NCBI GenBank assembly: GCA_963682175.1
Contig: OY821771.1
Span: 7,067,001-7,131,000 of the forward strand
DNA length: 64,000 bases
From: Triglochin maritima
Lineage: Eukaryota; Streptophyta; Magnoliopsida; Alismatales; Juncaginaceae
Direction of reading: 5' to 3'
The position numbers were made by a program, and so were the translations under genes. Under the pieces are notes generated by a model. It was not told the origin of the DNA and did not search any database. It was given only the letters and a program-made list of their open reading frames with translations. Positions 26,501 through 38,330 of the stretch are shown here, in pieces; within the stretch, counting starts at the first letter, position 1, and every line of letters begins with the position of its first letter.

Positions 26501-28513
26501 CCCTTCTATTCTTTTTGGAGATGACCTATACAGGGTAAATATTAGAACGCACTGTGGCTTTGTAATCAACTTAGTTCCTGTTTTGCGAAAATCACTGAGT
26601 ACTGATAATTTGATATGAAAAATATAAAGTTTGAGCTCGCAGTAAAATTTCAAATACAATACTGATTACTGAAAAGTGAAAGAGGTGGATCATTCATATT
26701 ACTGAAATGCTTCTCAAAAACAGAAATTAATAAAGAAATTAAAACTAAAGATTGATGCAAATTTGCCATTTCCCACCTTCCGCCACCAATTCTTGCAGGA
26801 CCTAACTTTGTCAAAGCCCGCTCAACTTCTTCGCTAACCTATATGAAGAACAAGAATCAAATGCACCTAGATCAGTCCTTGCTCAGATTCATCAAGTGAA
26901 GTTGTAGAAATGCAATCAAAGATTTCAGTAATGATTGACAGAGTCCAAATAAATGCATGAAATGGAAATGGCTATAACTATGACTTACCACTCTCCGGAG
27001 AATGGGCTCCAAAGAAGAGCAAAGTCTCTGTAAGCTATCCACCTTGAGAGCTTCAACAATGACACTGCACATAGTCAACAAAACTAACTTATTTTCCCAT
27101 TAGCAAAATCATATTGTTGTTTAACCTACACTCTGTACTATTTCAGAAATTAATCAATTCAGCAATGAACTTATGTGGTAATCATGTCACTTGTTAATCC
27201 GTGCCAGGCTTGGATAATTTTATCTTTCCTTTTTATAAATAATTTCTGATGGTTTATATGTGTAGATACAACTAGAAATTATTGCCGAGGAGCATGCTCA
27301 TGAAAAATGCTTAGGTGTTAGGACCACTACCTGAGCCTTGATAGATCTTTTTCATTGACACTTGACAAGGTATGAGCATATCACTGAGTCAATGGAATAG
27401 GCAAATTATGTATTATCTAATCCTGTCTCCAACTGTTAAGATATCAAGTCCGATCTCATATTTCAGGCATATTGAAGAACTGGGTTAGCACTTTATTCTC
27501 GTTATCCTTGTTAAATTATGAATGGAAGGCTTGCAGATAATGAAAGTCAATTTTTTTCTAAACCACATAAAGCCGACAACTTTCCAATTGAATCCACCAA
27601 AAAAATGGTAAAATTCACCAGATTCTTAACAAAATTTCACTCTAAACTCCAGCTCACCGCAACATAAAACACCGGAAGCACAACTCCTACTTCAATCCCA
27701 CACTGCCTAATAGTCAACTTCCCACCACCCAACCCATAATCGAGACTCAAACAAGTCACATAAGGCTCACAACTTTCCACTTGATTCCACCAACATAAGT
27801 GCTCAAATTCACCAGATCCTTAATCAAATTCCATTCAAGTCTCCATCACAGCACACAAAACTTACCCACTCCCACCTCACACTGCCTACTCCTCAACTTC
27901 CCAACCTTCCACTTAATTTCACCACCCAAACACTAAAATCCACCAAATTCCCATCCACATCCCTCTCAAATTTCCCACGGAGCGCAACACACATCATCAA
28001 GAACTCAATTTTCCACTTAATTCCACAACCAAAAATGCTAAAATCCACCCATCTCACACTAACCATTACTCTTCAACATCCCACAAATCCACCCATAACA
28101 GACACCTGAAAACCCGCATAAAGCTCGCAACTTTCCACCAAATTCTTATCCAAATCCCACGGAGCGCAACACACATCATCAAGAACTCAACTTTCCACCA
28201 CAAAAAAATGCTAAAATCCACCACCAGTTTCTCATAAAAAACTCAACTTTCCACTTAATTACATTTAAAACTCACCAGATCCTTAACCAAATTCCACTCA
28301 AATTTCCATCGGAGCACCAACAAACTCATCTTCCACTTCCACCCATCAAATCGAACCCAAAAAAAGTTGGCAAAATTCACCAGATTTTGAACCAAATTCC
28401 ACTCAAATTCGACCTCACCTAGCGAGGGCGGGCTTCGGGCGCTTGGGCTCGGGCGGGTTGTCGACGAGATCCGCCGCCCCCCTCTTCTCCCCGTTCCGCC
28501 CCGGCCTCTGCAT
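23577..28513 (-). CDS. CBP60: Calmodulin-binding protein 60 (CBP60B/C-type), 8 exons
   Basis: Exon model, complement: 28513-28419, 27064-26989, 26838-26777, 26525-26032, 25940-25780, 25660-25451, 25229-25016, 24169-23577. All junctions are GT-AG and phase-consistent, giving 634 residues, normal for CBP60. CBP60 proteins are plant DNA-binding transcription regulators of immunity and growth. Seen here: a basic leader ([12 protein letters not shown]), [12 protein letters not shown], the conserved domain from about residue 78 ([76 protein letters not shown]), and a C-terminal basic helix at about 603-634 ([16 protein letters not shown] then [10 protein letters not shown]). A calmodulin site at the C-terminus is the rule for CBP60A-F, unlike CBP60g where it is N-terminal. 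Intron 1 (1.35 kb) contains a degenerate minisatellite. Confidence 0.95.
27560..28400. repeat. degenerate minisatellite in CBP60 intron 1
   Basis: The intron is built from irregular repeats of phrases such as AACTTTCCACTTAATTCCACC, AAAATGCTAAAATCCACC and CCAGATCCTTAACCAAATTCCACTCAAA. Spacing varies, and two near-identical stretches (CCCACGGAGCGCAACACACATCATC) occur near 27977 and 28157. The strand is strikingly C/A-rich throughout. Confidence 0.75.
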
Positions 28514-29916
28514 CGCGGCGGAAACCCTAGCGGAGTCGATTTGGGTGGGGATTCAGTGGACGCCCCAAACTGGTGAGGTGAGGTTTGGTTTGATTGGTCA
28601 ACTTTGGAGTCCTCCAGCTTGTGTTTGGGTTCTGTTTTCAGGGATGGCGGCTATTTCTTTTTTTCCTTTTTTTAATGTTTTTTTAATCATATATAGTTAT
28701 ATACTATACCCGACTCTATTAGCCTAGGAATTTTATCTCCCTGAATATGTGAATGAGACTGCTAACATTTATTCTGTGATCTCTTAAGACAATGGATCTT
28801 CCGACTAAATTAGCTACGATTTTTCTTTTTTATAGAATCTATTTTCATTAAATAAAATAGGCGAAGCTTTGAAAACCACAACCCCACTTATAAATATGAA
28901 AGGTGTTTGTGTAGTAGTTATGATATGCTTAGTTACAATAAAAAGTGCATGGAACAACAACATCATCACATAAACCTAAAGCATATCAATAACAACGTTA
29001 TATCATCTCCGGTTTTTTTTAGGGATGTGGTTTTGTAACCGTGTGGTTGGAAAATATTAAGAAAACTGGTGGAATTGAACTTTTAAGTGATTGTAGGGTT
29101 GTAAATGGGGTGAATTTAACATGTCATCCTGATACTGCTTAACGCGGGTTACGATCAAAAAATTCTTATCCACTTAATAAATAAGGTAGATTGTGATTAT
29201 CTCTCAACCCACCCCCACCTAACTCGCAACCCTCACCAAAATAAAATATTGAGAACCAAATGAATTTTTTTACCTTCCGTTTGATGTTTGCTTCACTAAT
29301 ATATCAATAAAATTGTTACTTTTGTTCTATTTTCCGTAAGGTGAAATCTTATTGTCTAAGAAAATCAACTTGCTAGTATCAATTCATACTCAAGATAATC
29401 TCAATAAGCTTTATTTTTTGAGAGTACAGATAGACACACAGATAAATTTGACTTTTACGTTTAACAATGTTATCAAGATAATTTCACTACAAAGCTTATA
29501 ATAGCAGTTGTTGAATTTTTGCACCACCCCATTTACACCCCTAAGTGATTAGTATGCATGGATACTTCAAGAGCGAATTGTGGAATAAGAGTTATGTGAT
29601 TTTTGGAACTTCTGAAGATTGTATTAAAATAAGGGTGTGATTGATTTTCGGGGAAAACGTGGAAGTTCAAGAATTATATTTGCATAATGATTTTTGGTTA
29701 CTAGTTTGTAGGATGTTTGGTTTTGAGAGTTGATGAACATTATAAGTTTGCACTTAAAATGGCTTTCCTCACTTATATTTCAAATTCCAATAAGAAATAA
29801 GTTATAAAATTGAAGTTGTAGAGTTTCTTTCACTTCATGAAATCCAATCACACTCTCCAAGTACAATTTTGTAAGCTTTTAGACTTTTCATAACTTGGTT
29901 TTCCAAAAGTACATTG

Positions 29917-30135
29917 AGGTCTTGTTTAGATTGGGCTTCCAAATGTTAAACTCTTGTAGGAAGCCGACTCTTAGAATTTTGGCCCCAAAAACTACCTCTT
30001 CCCCAACAAAAGTTGGAGATGTTTGGATGCCGAGAAGCTCTCTGGATCCCCAGATGTCTTGTTCGACCAAAGTCTCAAACTGCCCTCCAATGAAACAAAC
30101 ATTCTTCAGCCCCTACTTCACCCTAATAGGCCAAT
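29917..30135. mobile_element. MITE-like element, same family as 20.0 kb
   Basis: It shares TTGTTTAGATTGGGCTTCC (left), AGATGTTTGGATG, and CCCCAGATGTCTTGTTCG with the 19968-20365 element. It is non-coding; edges are approximate. Confidence 0.35.
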
Positions 30136-31303
30136 AAAAGGTGAAAATAATTAAATCATATTGTCGAGTTGAAATGGCAACCGACAATATTATAGATTAC
30201 ATTATTTGGCAACCCTATTTCCCCAAATATAAGTTATAACCTCTTTAGTGATGATTTTAAGTGTAGAGGATTAGTAAGAGGGAACATCACTGCACATCAC
30301 AGTGTTGAAGGACATATTGATAAAAAAACTAAAATTACACCACAAACGACCTCTGAAAGAGTTAACCCATGATTACAACCAATTCATGTTCATATCATCC
30401 AAAATATGTACACATGGATAATATATACAGAAAAGACATTAGTATACATAAGCAATTTGTGTTCATTACATGCAAACTATAACATGAGAACATCATTGCA
30501 TCCACAATTTATAAATAAAATGATATATACTTAAAAGGCATAACTATATATAAAAATCATGCGCAAATGTCTTGATCTACCGATATAGTATACCTCTCGA
30601 AATTGGGTAGGTTATTCCTCTCGAAATTATGGGCTTCCTGAAATACCAATATAGTATAGAACTGTTGTGCGACAACACAATAAGAATATGAAGTTCTAAA
30701 AAATTTGAAAATATTTTTTCCTATTATTATGGTACGATGGTGCAAATTTGACTAGTAAACAAATAATACCATGTAACATGGTCCTTTTTTGGTATATTCT
30801 CAAATAGCGGGTATACGAGAAAAAATATAGACTTGTTCAACACAGATTGTAGGAGGGAGAGTTGACCTTTCCGAATTGGCAAAATCACCCCCAAAGGAAA
30901 AAAAATCCAAAACAATATTGTCGGATGGCGAAATTGAAAGCCAAAATAAAATGTGCAATCAATAATACTCACAATTAATTTCCTGATTTTTACAACACAA
31001 CAAAATTCGACCGAAATTTATCATGAAGTAGTCCCAAATTGTTTCGAGGAGGGGTTGTTATGACAAGCATCGACAAAGGTTTAAATTAGCTAACGAGGCA
31101 TACCTCTACGAACGGAGAAGAAGCGTCCAAGTGAATCACCATGCCACGAAGACCAGCCAATTGTCCGCGGGAGAGAGAGGGTGGCACCTCCGACGGTGTG
31201 TAGGAAGCAAACCTAAATTGTGCCTAATTTCTTCTACATTAATATCCAATGGCATATTTCGTAATTTTCTTCATGGTTCGCATGGTAATATTGGTGTCAA
31301 GCA

Positions 31304-31574
31304 GGTCCTCTTTGGATTACCAATTTGGGATAACATGAGGAATAACCTGAATTCACCAGGGCAGGATGATCCACATTTTTCACTAACCATGACCAGCAAC
31401 ATGAGAGCTGGTAAAAGCTCACCAACTGAGCTTCTCCAATTAATGGAAAAAATTAAATTGGGATGCATGAGGGGATCTGAGATTCCAAGGAGCCCTTCGA
31501 CGTTTGGATGACCTGCAATCATTGTAGCAACTCCGACAGTGTAGGGAGATGGAATCACTACAATCCAAACACCC
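31304..31574. mobile_element. MITE-like element with TTTGGATT / AATCCAAA ends
   Basis: The left end GGTCCTCTTTGGATTACC and right end CTACAATCCAAACACCC are inverted relatives. The 126-codon frame across it has no domain. Superfamily is undetermined and no clean target duplication was seen. Confidence 0.4.
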
Positions 31575-33540
31575 CATAAGAGACTGAAATAGGAGTTCAT
31601 CTTCTTCTCTTATACTCGAAAATAAAATGAAATCTAGTTTCCTCTACGTTAGCTAAAATCGTGTATCTAGTTATGTTAATAAATAGTTGATTTTTTTACT
31701 CCATCATAAAACAAAATATATATTTGTGTTTTGAGAAGCAAAATTACATAATTGAAATTCTGGAGTTTTATCTCCTCCTATGTACGAATCACATCCAACT
31801 GAATTTTCTAAAGAGAAATTCAGTTGGGTTTGAGTGATTGGATGTGGACGTACTTGTGTCAATTGTGGATAAGACTGTCAACTTCTGCTCGGGATCAGTG
31901 GATCGCTCGAATCATGACTCTGATCGATTACCAAATGACCCGATCATGAGTAAAGAAATCTGCCTGACAAACTAAACGAGTTGAGCACGAGCGGACCCTA
32001 CTCGCTCGATGATTGCTCGATTACTCTATCCAATTACCTGATTATACTATCCAAACCCAATTACTCTATCCAATTATCCATTTACCAAACTCATATAAAT
32101 ATCAAACATTCATCCTAACCCTCCATCCAAGATAATGTCGACTCCTAACCCTCCATCCAAGAGCAAACCCTAGGCGACTCCTTGCCATAACGCCGACTCC
32201 CTCACCGTCGTCTCCCTCATCATCGTCCCCCTCTTCGTCGTCTCCCTTGCCATTGAAATATCTACACCTTAGGCAAGTTAGGTGGAGATTTCCCTTTCTT
32301 TTTGTTATTTCAATTGCTTCTTTGGTGGTGGAAAAAAATTGGGATTTCTGTGGCCAAACTTTGGGTTTGGGTTTGTTGGTTGATCTCATAGGAATTGGTG
32401 TTTCGGTGAAAGATTGGGTTTTTTTCCGTTGGATGTTGGGTTCTTTTTGGGTGGTGAGATGAGGTGTCTTTTGCCGGTGGGGGATGTTAGTTGGTTGATC
32501 TCATAGGAATTGATTAATTCGATGGAAAAAATTGGATTTTCGTCAAAAAGTTGGGTTTGAGTTAGTCATTGGGGGTTTGAGTTAGTTTGGTAAATTTCAC
32601 TGAAAATAAAAATTTAGGTGGAAGAATTGGTTCTTTCGTTGAAATGTAGGGTTCTTTTTGGCGTTGGCAATGTTTATTGTTGTAATGATGGATGTTAGTG
32701 AATCTCAGATGCATTGATTATTTTGGGGGGAATGTTGGATTTTCGTTGAAAAATTGGGTTATTATCGAGCAGTTAAGCGAGCTAAGACTTACGAGACAAG
32801 CATGAGCGAAAACTTCCACTTGACTCCCAAACTAAAATGATTGGCGAGCACAAAATAATATTATCGAGCCGATCTCGAACATGATTTTGTCGCTCAAAAT
32901 TTGTCGTTTACACTCCAAATTGTGGAGGTACGTGTTATTGTGTTTTTTATGCTCAATCTTGGAATATAATAATCTGAAAAGGACAAGGGGTCCACATTCT
33001 TTCCGGAAAAAAATAAAGAAAAGAAAAATGATTGTATGTTATGATTACAAATCTTCTTCTTCTTTTAATCATTGGTGGGTCCCACAACAACAAAATAAAA
33101 CAAAATAACTAAGTACAATGACCCACTCATTCCCAAGCAAAAAAAACGTGGCAAGCCACAATATCACGCCAGGGTGTGTTACAACTTTTTAAATTTTTTT
33201 CCTCCAATGTCATGTTTTCAAAAATGTCATGAGCCCAACATTTTTCCTAGACATTTTAATTTTCTCCCATCCCTGATACAGTGAAACACTTTTGGAGCAT
33301 CCACACAAATAAAAGATTTGTATGTTAAAAAAAAAAACTAATGTTCGTCGTCGGAAAACTACTTAAATCGTCCTTAAAATTACATTTTTGTCATTAACAA
33401 ATCAATTAATACACATTTCGTCCCGTGTCTTTAAACAAGGTTTTTGACTCAATTTTACTCACATTCCTAGTACCAACGTCACGAAAATGTTTGGCGAATC
33501 ACCTGGATCCGGCGAGGTAACGGAGACGGTTTTTTTCCAA

Positions 33541-33596
33541 CTCGGACGTCTGGTTAAGACACCTCCACATAGGAGGAGGTGTGTAAGCCAGACGCC
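33541..33596. repeat. subterminal hairpin of the MULE
   Basis: An imperfect inverted repeat of about 22 bases, GACGTCTGGTTAAGACACCT on the left and AGGTGTGTAAGCCAGACGCC on the right, with a short loop. The right side of the element has comparable GACGCC-rich inverted words at about 37960-38090. Confidence 0.7.
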
Positions 33597-33691
33597 TGTT
33601 TTTTTTTAAAAATTTTTAAATTTTCTGTTAAATTAATTTTTTTCAGGTTCTATTGCAAGATTTCGGTGGTGATAGAGCAGATTACAGTTAG

Positions 33692-36329
33692 TTTTTTGAT
33701 AGTAAAAAAATATTTACAACAATCGAGAAAGCTTGTAAATGGGCGAAACAAGTTGCAATAGGAACCAGATTTTTTTTGGTTATATCATCATACAAACCAA
33801 AAACAGATAACCGGATGGATTGTTACATGAGATGTGATCGCAGACATGAAATGAGTTCTCGTGATACTAGTATTGCACTGCGAAAGAACACAAAAAGAAA
33901 AGGTTGCGGTTGTCGTTTTTTGGTAAAAGTGGTCGAACGACAGGATCGTGATGAATGTGTCGTTGTTTCTAGTAGCACCTATGGGCAGCACAACCACGCA
34001 CTTGCAGTTTATTCAGAGGGTCACAGACAAGTCAGCGGACTTAGTGCTGGGGCCAAGCAAATTGTCTGTGATATGACAGAGGCACAAACAAGACCACATA
34101 ACATTTTGTTGGCGGTAAAGGAGAAATTCTCGGAGTATAATCTCAATCAAAGACACATTTATAACTTCAAATAGTACATGAGGAGGACGAAATCTGAAGA
34201 CAGGAATCCCGCGCAGCAGTTTCTCAGTCAGGCAGTGCAACATAACTATTTGCATTGGATTGTGGCAGATGAAGAAACTAATGTCCTCACTCACGCATTT
34301 TTGGCACATCCGACTTCAGTTCAGTTGTTGCGTACATATCCATTCGTAATCTGCATGGATTCGACGTATAAGATGAACAAGTACAAGATGCATTTGTTTG
34401 AGATGGTTGGGGTTACTCCAACAAACATGAATTTCCTCGTCAGATATGCAATTTTGAAGGATGAGACCGAGTCTACTTACCGGTGGGTGTTGGAGAGGTT
34501 GCGAGATCTGTTATTGGATATTGTTAACTCGACTGCAATAATAACAGACCGGGAGTTGGGTCTGATGCGACCAGTGACAGATGTTTTTCCTGAGTCTGCT
34601 CATTTACTATGCACTTGACATATCAATAAAGACATGTACAACTACGCATACCACGTTTTCGGCAATGACAAACAATCTGCAGAGATTTTCAGGCGTGAAA
34701 AGTGGAGGAAAGTCATGCTTTCCGATTCACAGACGGATTATGATAGAGCAGTCCGTAATCTGAAAGATTCTTACAAGTCCTGGCTAGTGCTGACGGAGTA
34801 TGTGGAAGACACGTGGTTGGTGCATAAAGAAAAGTTTGTTATGAATTGGACGAATAAAGTTCTTCATTTCGGCAACACTACGAACTGCAAGGTGGAAAGT
34901 GCACATTCGTCTCTGACATCGACTACCACGCTCGACACTTTTTTCGACGACGTGAACTCGGCTATTGAAATGCAGCTGACGAATATTTGGAACTTTCTTG
35001 AAGATTCGAGACGTCAAATTTTGGCAAACTATATATGTCCTTTTTTTCAGCATATAAATGGCCGAGTTTCGCATCGCTGCTTGTCGTTATTGACTTAGGA
35101 GTTGAAGAGAATGCAGGACTTAAGTAATGAAGTTGAATATCGTTGCGGGTGTGCTTTTCTGACATCACATGAGATTCCTTGTGCTTGTACCATGTACGAG
35201 TGTTTTGCGTCAGGTGATGGAATTTATTTAGAGCATATTCATCCATTCTGGAAAACACTTGTCATTGGAGAAGGAGTCCAGATGTCAGAGTTTGTGGATC
35301 AGTCAGCACAAGACGTCGAGCATTTTCGGAATCTCGTTGATGAGATTTCGGAAAGCGACCCTGTAGTAATTCGTAGTGTCTCTCGTATTTTATACGAACA
35401 GTTACACCCCGATCAGTCGAACTATGGAGAACCCGCAGAAAATATTAAGGTACGAGGTCGACCTAGGAGAAAGTCGACAAGTCGGGACCCGAGTGCCTTC
35501 GAGTATGTTGAGCGAGGTCGTTCTTGGTCTGGCAGTAGTGAGAGCATGGGTCGTGGTCAGTCTTCCAATTCGTCTCGATCGTCCGTGAACACGGGCACAA
35601 GATCTGGTATGGAGATATCTTTGTTGTAATATATATCACTAATCTAAATAGGGTTGAATATATTATCTCCTAATTTTGTTGTTTTAAGAATTGCTATTTC
35701 TCTATCTTACAGTGTCCAGACGAATTGACGTGGACAACTTCCCATATGTTGATAGACTACCAGGAATTATTTTACCATTTCTGGAGAGGTGAAATGACGT
35801 ACGTGCTGGTGGCAACTGTGGATTTCGATGTGTTGCTGATGTCTTCCATGGTGGTCAATACAACTGATCGTACGCCCGTCATGCGATTTCTAATGAGATA
35901 GGTGCACATCCTATTTATGAGAGTGTCTATTTCGGCAATGTGGTACATGCTCGTCAATGAATTGATTAGGGCGTGAGAGCTTGTGACGAGGATCATTATA
36001 TGGAGGTTTGTGCCGACTTGTTTCCGATTGCTAATTTTTACAAGTGTGCTGTCATGTATTTCTCAATGGGAACAGATGGTTCGTTGTTCCCGTGTCTTAC
36101 TGTGCTACCTTGGGAGAGTATGTCTGCCATGGCGAGGTCTGTCAAAGAGTTGGTCATTGCTCATTTAGGGAGTTACAGACATTTTATTCGTTTGGAATTA
36201 GCTGATGATTTCCCAGTACCTCCTATAACGACCTTGTGGTATCAAATGCGAGATGAGAGTGTTGTTGGATGGGAGGATCAGTACGAAAGTAGGATGACGT
36301 ATTGGAACCGGTTACGTAGTACATTTTGA
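33692..36329 (+). pseudogene. MULE transposase with FAR1, SWIM and OTU-like domains, decayed
   Basis: Two exons in one phase: 33692-35606 and 35713-36329 (GT-AG intron). Domains in order are a FAR1-type zinc-binding domain (CYMRCDRRHE ... GCGCRFLVKV ... YGQHNHAL), the MULE catalytic domain (PFVICMDSTYKMNKY; AIITDRELGLM; AHLLCT-stop-HINKDM), a SWIM-like finger (EYRCGCAFLTSHEIPCAC), a basic Ser/Arg-rich linker, and a C-terminal OTU-like cysteine protease region (AGGNCGFRCVADVFHGG with Cys kept but the usual Asp replaced by Gly; YRHFIRLELADDFPVPP with His). In-frame stops occur at 34172, 34616, 35096, 35790, 35865, 35958 and 35967, plus a TAG at 33689 just before the modelled start. No frameshift was found. 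The first start codon is not identified. It encoded DNA transposition; it is inactive as it stands. Confidence 0.88.
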
Positions 36330-36430
36330 TTGTAATTTGTAATGCATTTGTAATGTATAATATATCGTGAATTTGTACTTATATCGTGTTTTTATTTTAC
36401 CAGATTTTAAATTTAAGTATTATTTGATAT

Positions 36431-37570
36431 CTAAAGAAATAAGTAGAAAATATGTTCGTGAGAAATAAATATTAAAAATACAATAGTCAAAGAAATAAGT
36501 AGAAAATATGTTTGTAAGAAATAAATAATAAGAGTACACAGATAATCATAAGCACATACCAACAAATGTTGTAATAGTGCAACATATAATAAAACGATAG
36601 TAAGAGCAAATGTAGTAATAGTCATCTGCGTATCCTCAGTCCGTGGTGGTCGCCCCCGTCTGCAACACTTGTCCACAGCATCGATACTAACACCACCGCC
36701 ACTCCAAAATGAGCTATCCCGCACAAGACTCTCGAGGCTGACACCGAGCAACTCTGATACAAATAACTTCAGCTCAGACGTCGGCGCATGCACACTGACC
36801 ATAAAACCCTCAACAGGAATGTGCAGAATCTGAAAGACTTCATGCAACATGATCGTCATCTCTCCGAACGGCAAGTGAAAAGTGTTGGTGTTAGGGTGCC
36901 ACCGCTCCACGAAAGCCGAAATCAACGGCATGTCAATGCAGGAAAACATGTTGTACGACAAGTGACCCAATCCACTATCACTAACAGTCGTCGTCATATC
37001 ACCAGTCATCATTGAACGCCAATCCTGCAATGTCGTACAAGCTCTGTGCCGATTATGGCACTTAAAAACCTTCCGATCCTCGCCATCCCAGATGCGTCTG
37101 GCGATGTGGCCTCCGAAACTCGGAATTACCCTGTCATCTAGAGGACCACCGAGCATCATATCTGTCACGATCCAAGACTCGTCCTCACCCCTCTTCTTCT
37201 GAGCTCGGGCGTCTGCAGTGCACGAACTCGAATCACCGGTCACAAACCGACCACCTCGACCCTTCGTAATGACCCACTCAGCTGAAGGACTACAATGTCG
37301 CCCCCGTCCTCGACCGTACTGATGTATCGCCTCCTCCTGTGGCTCCAAGTCATACCGCCCCCCATCGTCACTCTCGTCGTGACTCGTCAACTCATCTGAA
37401 TCACCATTGTCGTCGAAAAAATCCTAGGTGTCTGACGTCGACGTAACAGATCTCTCTCTCCTAACTGAAGAAGAAATACCCCGTCTACGTGGATGACGAG
37501 GACCTGACTCATCTGTTATACTACGTACCGCGCGTAAGGGAATTGATTTCCCTTTTGCTCCACGGTAACC
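36431..37570 (-). pseudogene. Plant mobile domain (PMD/MAIN-like) gene in MULE, decayed
   Basis: The minus-strand frame from about 37390 to 36620 carries PMD landmarks: GPLDDRVIPSFGGHIARRIW, MPLISAFVERWHPNTNTFHL followed by PFGEMTIMLHEV, and LHIPVEGFMVSVHAP. PMD proteins include nuclear MAIN and MAIL1, which act with PP7L in silencing and gene expression, and many copies ride in MULEs and Ty3/gypsy elements. The frame is open without an ATG; going upstream, the same frame continues through an Arg/Ser-rich and acidic leader (about 37570-37430) but is broken by TAG (TSDT-stop-DFFDDN). The hydrophobic Ile/Leu/Tyr tail after about 36620 is probably intron or untranslated sequence. It is convergent with the transposase. 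Confidence 0.82.
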
Positions 37571-37612
37571 CGATGACTATTAATTCAATTTTAAAAATAA
37601 AATTTTGTTAAT

Positions 37613-37935
37613 GGATTTACTAAAATAATTAAACTAATTATTAACTCAATAATAAATTTATTTAGCAATTATCACAAATTATAATCAATAATCTTTTACT
37701 AAAATCGTGCACAACTAATTATTAACTTAATAATCAATTTATTTAGCAATTATCACAAATTTTAATCAATAATTCGTTACTAAAATAATTAAACTAATTA
37801 TTAACTCAATAGTCGATTTATTTAGTAATTATCACAATTTATAATCAATAAAGGATTTACTAAACTAATTTAATTCATTATTAACATAATATTCAATTTA
37901 TTTTAAATTTATCATAATTTATAATCAATTTAAAT
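37613..37935. repeat. AT-rich tandem repeat, unit about 85-90 bp, nearly four copies
   Basis: Repeated units contain TTTACTAAAATAATTAAACT, AATTATTAACTCAATAATC, AATTTATTTAGCAATTATC and ACAAATTATAATCAATAA. It lies inside the MULE between the PMD gene and the right hairpin region. Confidence 0.8.
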
Positions 37936-38330
37936 AATTTTAAAAAAAATGTGGTGTCTACCGGAGACGCCCCAACGTTCGGGGAGGCGACTCCTGCAGA
38001 TGCATCACCATACGTTCGGGCGTCAAGGGGGAGGCGGTTTCGGCAGCTGTCAGACCGTTGGGTCGGGCGTCTCCCGCGGACGCCCCACCCAAAAAAAAAT
38101 TTAATTTTTTTCAAATAAACAAGATAATTTACCAGATTTGAGTAATCCAGGGCGTCCGCTGATTTTTTTCCTTGGCTCCGAGATATTCTATCTGGTGAAT
38201 ATAAGAGTAATATGAAGAAAGAGTGGTGTTAGGAGAGTGAAATGAAGAGTAATATAAGTAGAAATGGTAGAAAAACAAAATGGTAATCTGTACGGGCGAT
38301 TTAAGTAGTTTTACGACGATAAATATCAGT

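Larger units (their letters stand above)
28514..33336. other. intergenic; MITE-like pieces, no gene recognised
   Basis: This region holds the CBP60 upstream region and about 4.8 kb without a convincing gene. Short open frames (for example 30727-30972 minus, 31131-31511 plus) have no domain and several fall inside MITE-like elements. A repeated ACCCTCCATCCAAG phrase occurs at 32118 and 32149. GAGCG/CTCG-rich pieces at about 31880-32030 and 32770-32890 resemble the two ends of one old element in inverted relation, but edges were not resolved. Confidence 0.45.
33337..38330. mobile_element. Mutator-like element (MULE) with transposase, OTU-like domain and PMD gene
   Basis: Inverted termini are visible: left 33337 on reads ACTAATGTTCGTCGTCGG then AAAACTACTTAAATCG; the complement of the right end (38330 leftward) reads ACTGATATTTATCGTCGT then AAAACTACTTAAATCG. 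They match at all but about five positions over the first 34 bases, with weaker similarity inward. The roughly 5.0-kb interior has a FAR1/MULE transposase on plus and a plant mobile domain gene on minus, arranged tail to tail with about 100 bp between. Hairpins lie just inside both ends. Poly-A-like sequence flanks both sides, so the 9-bp target duplication expected of a MULE could not be settled. Confidence 0.8.
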
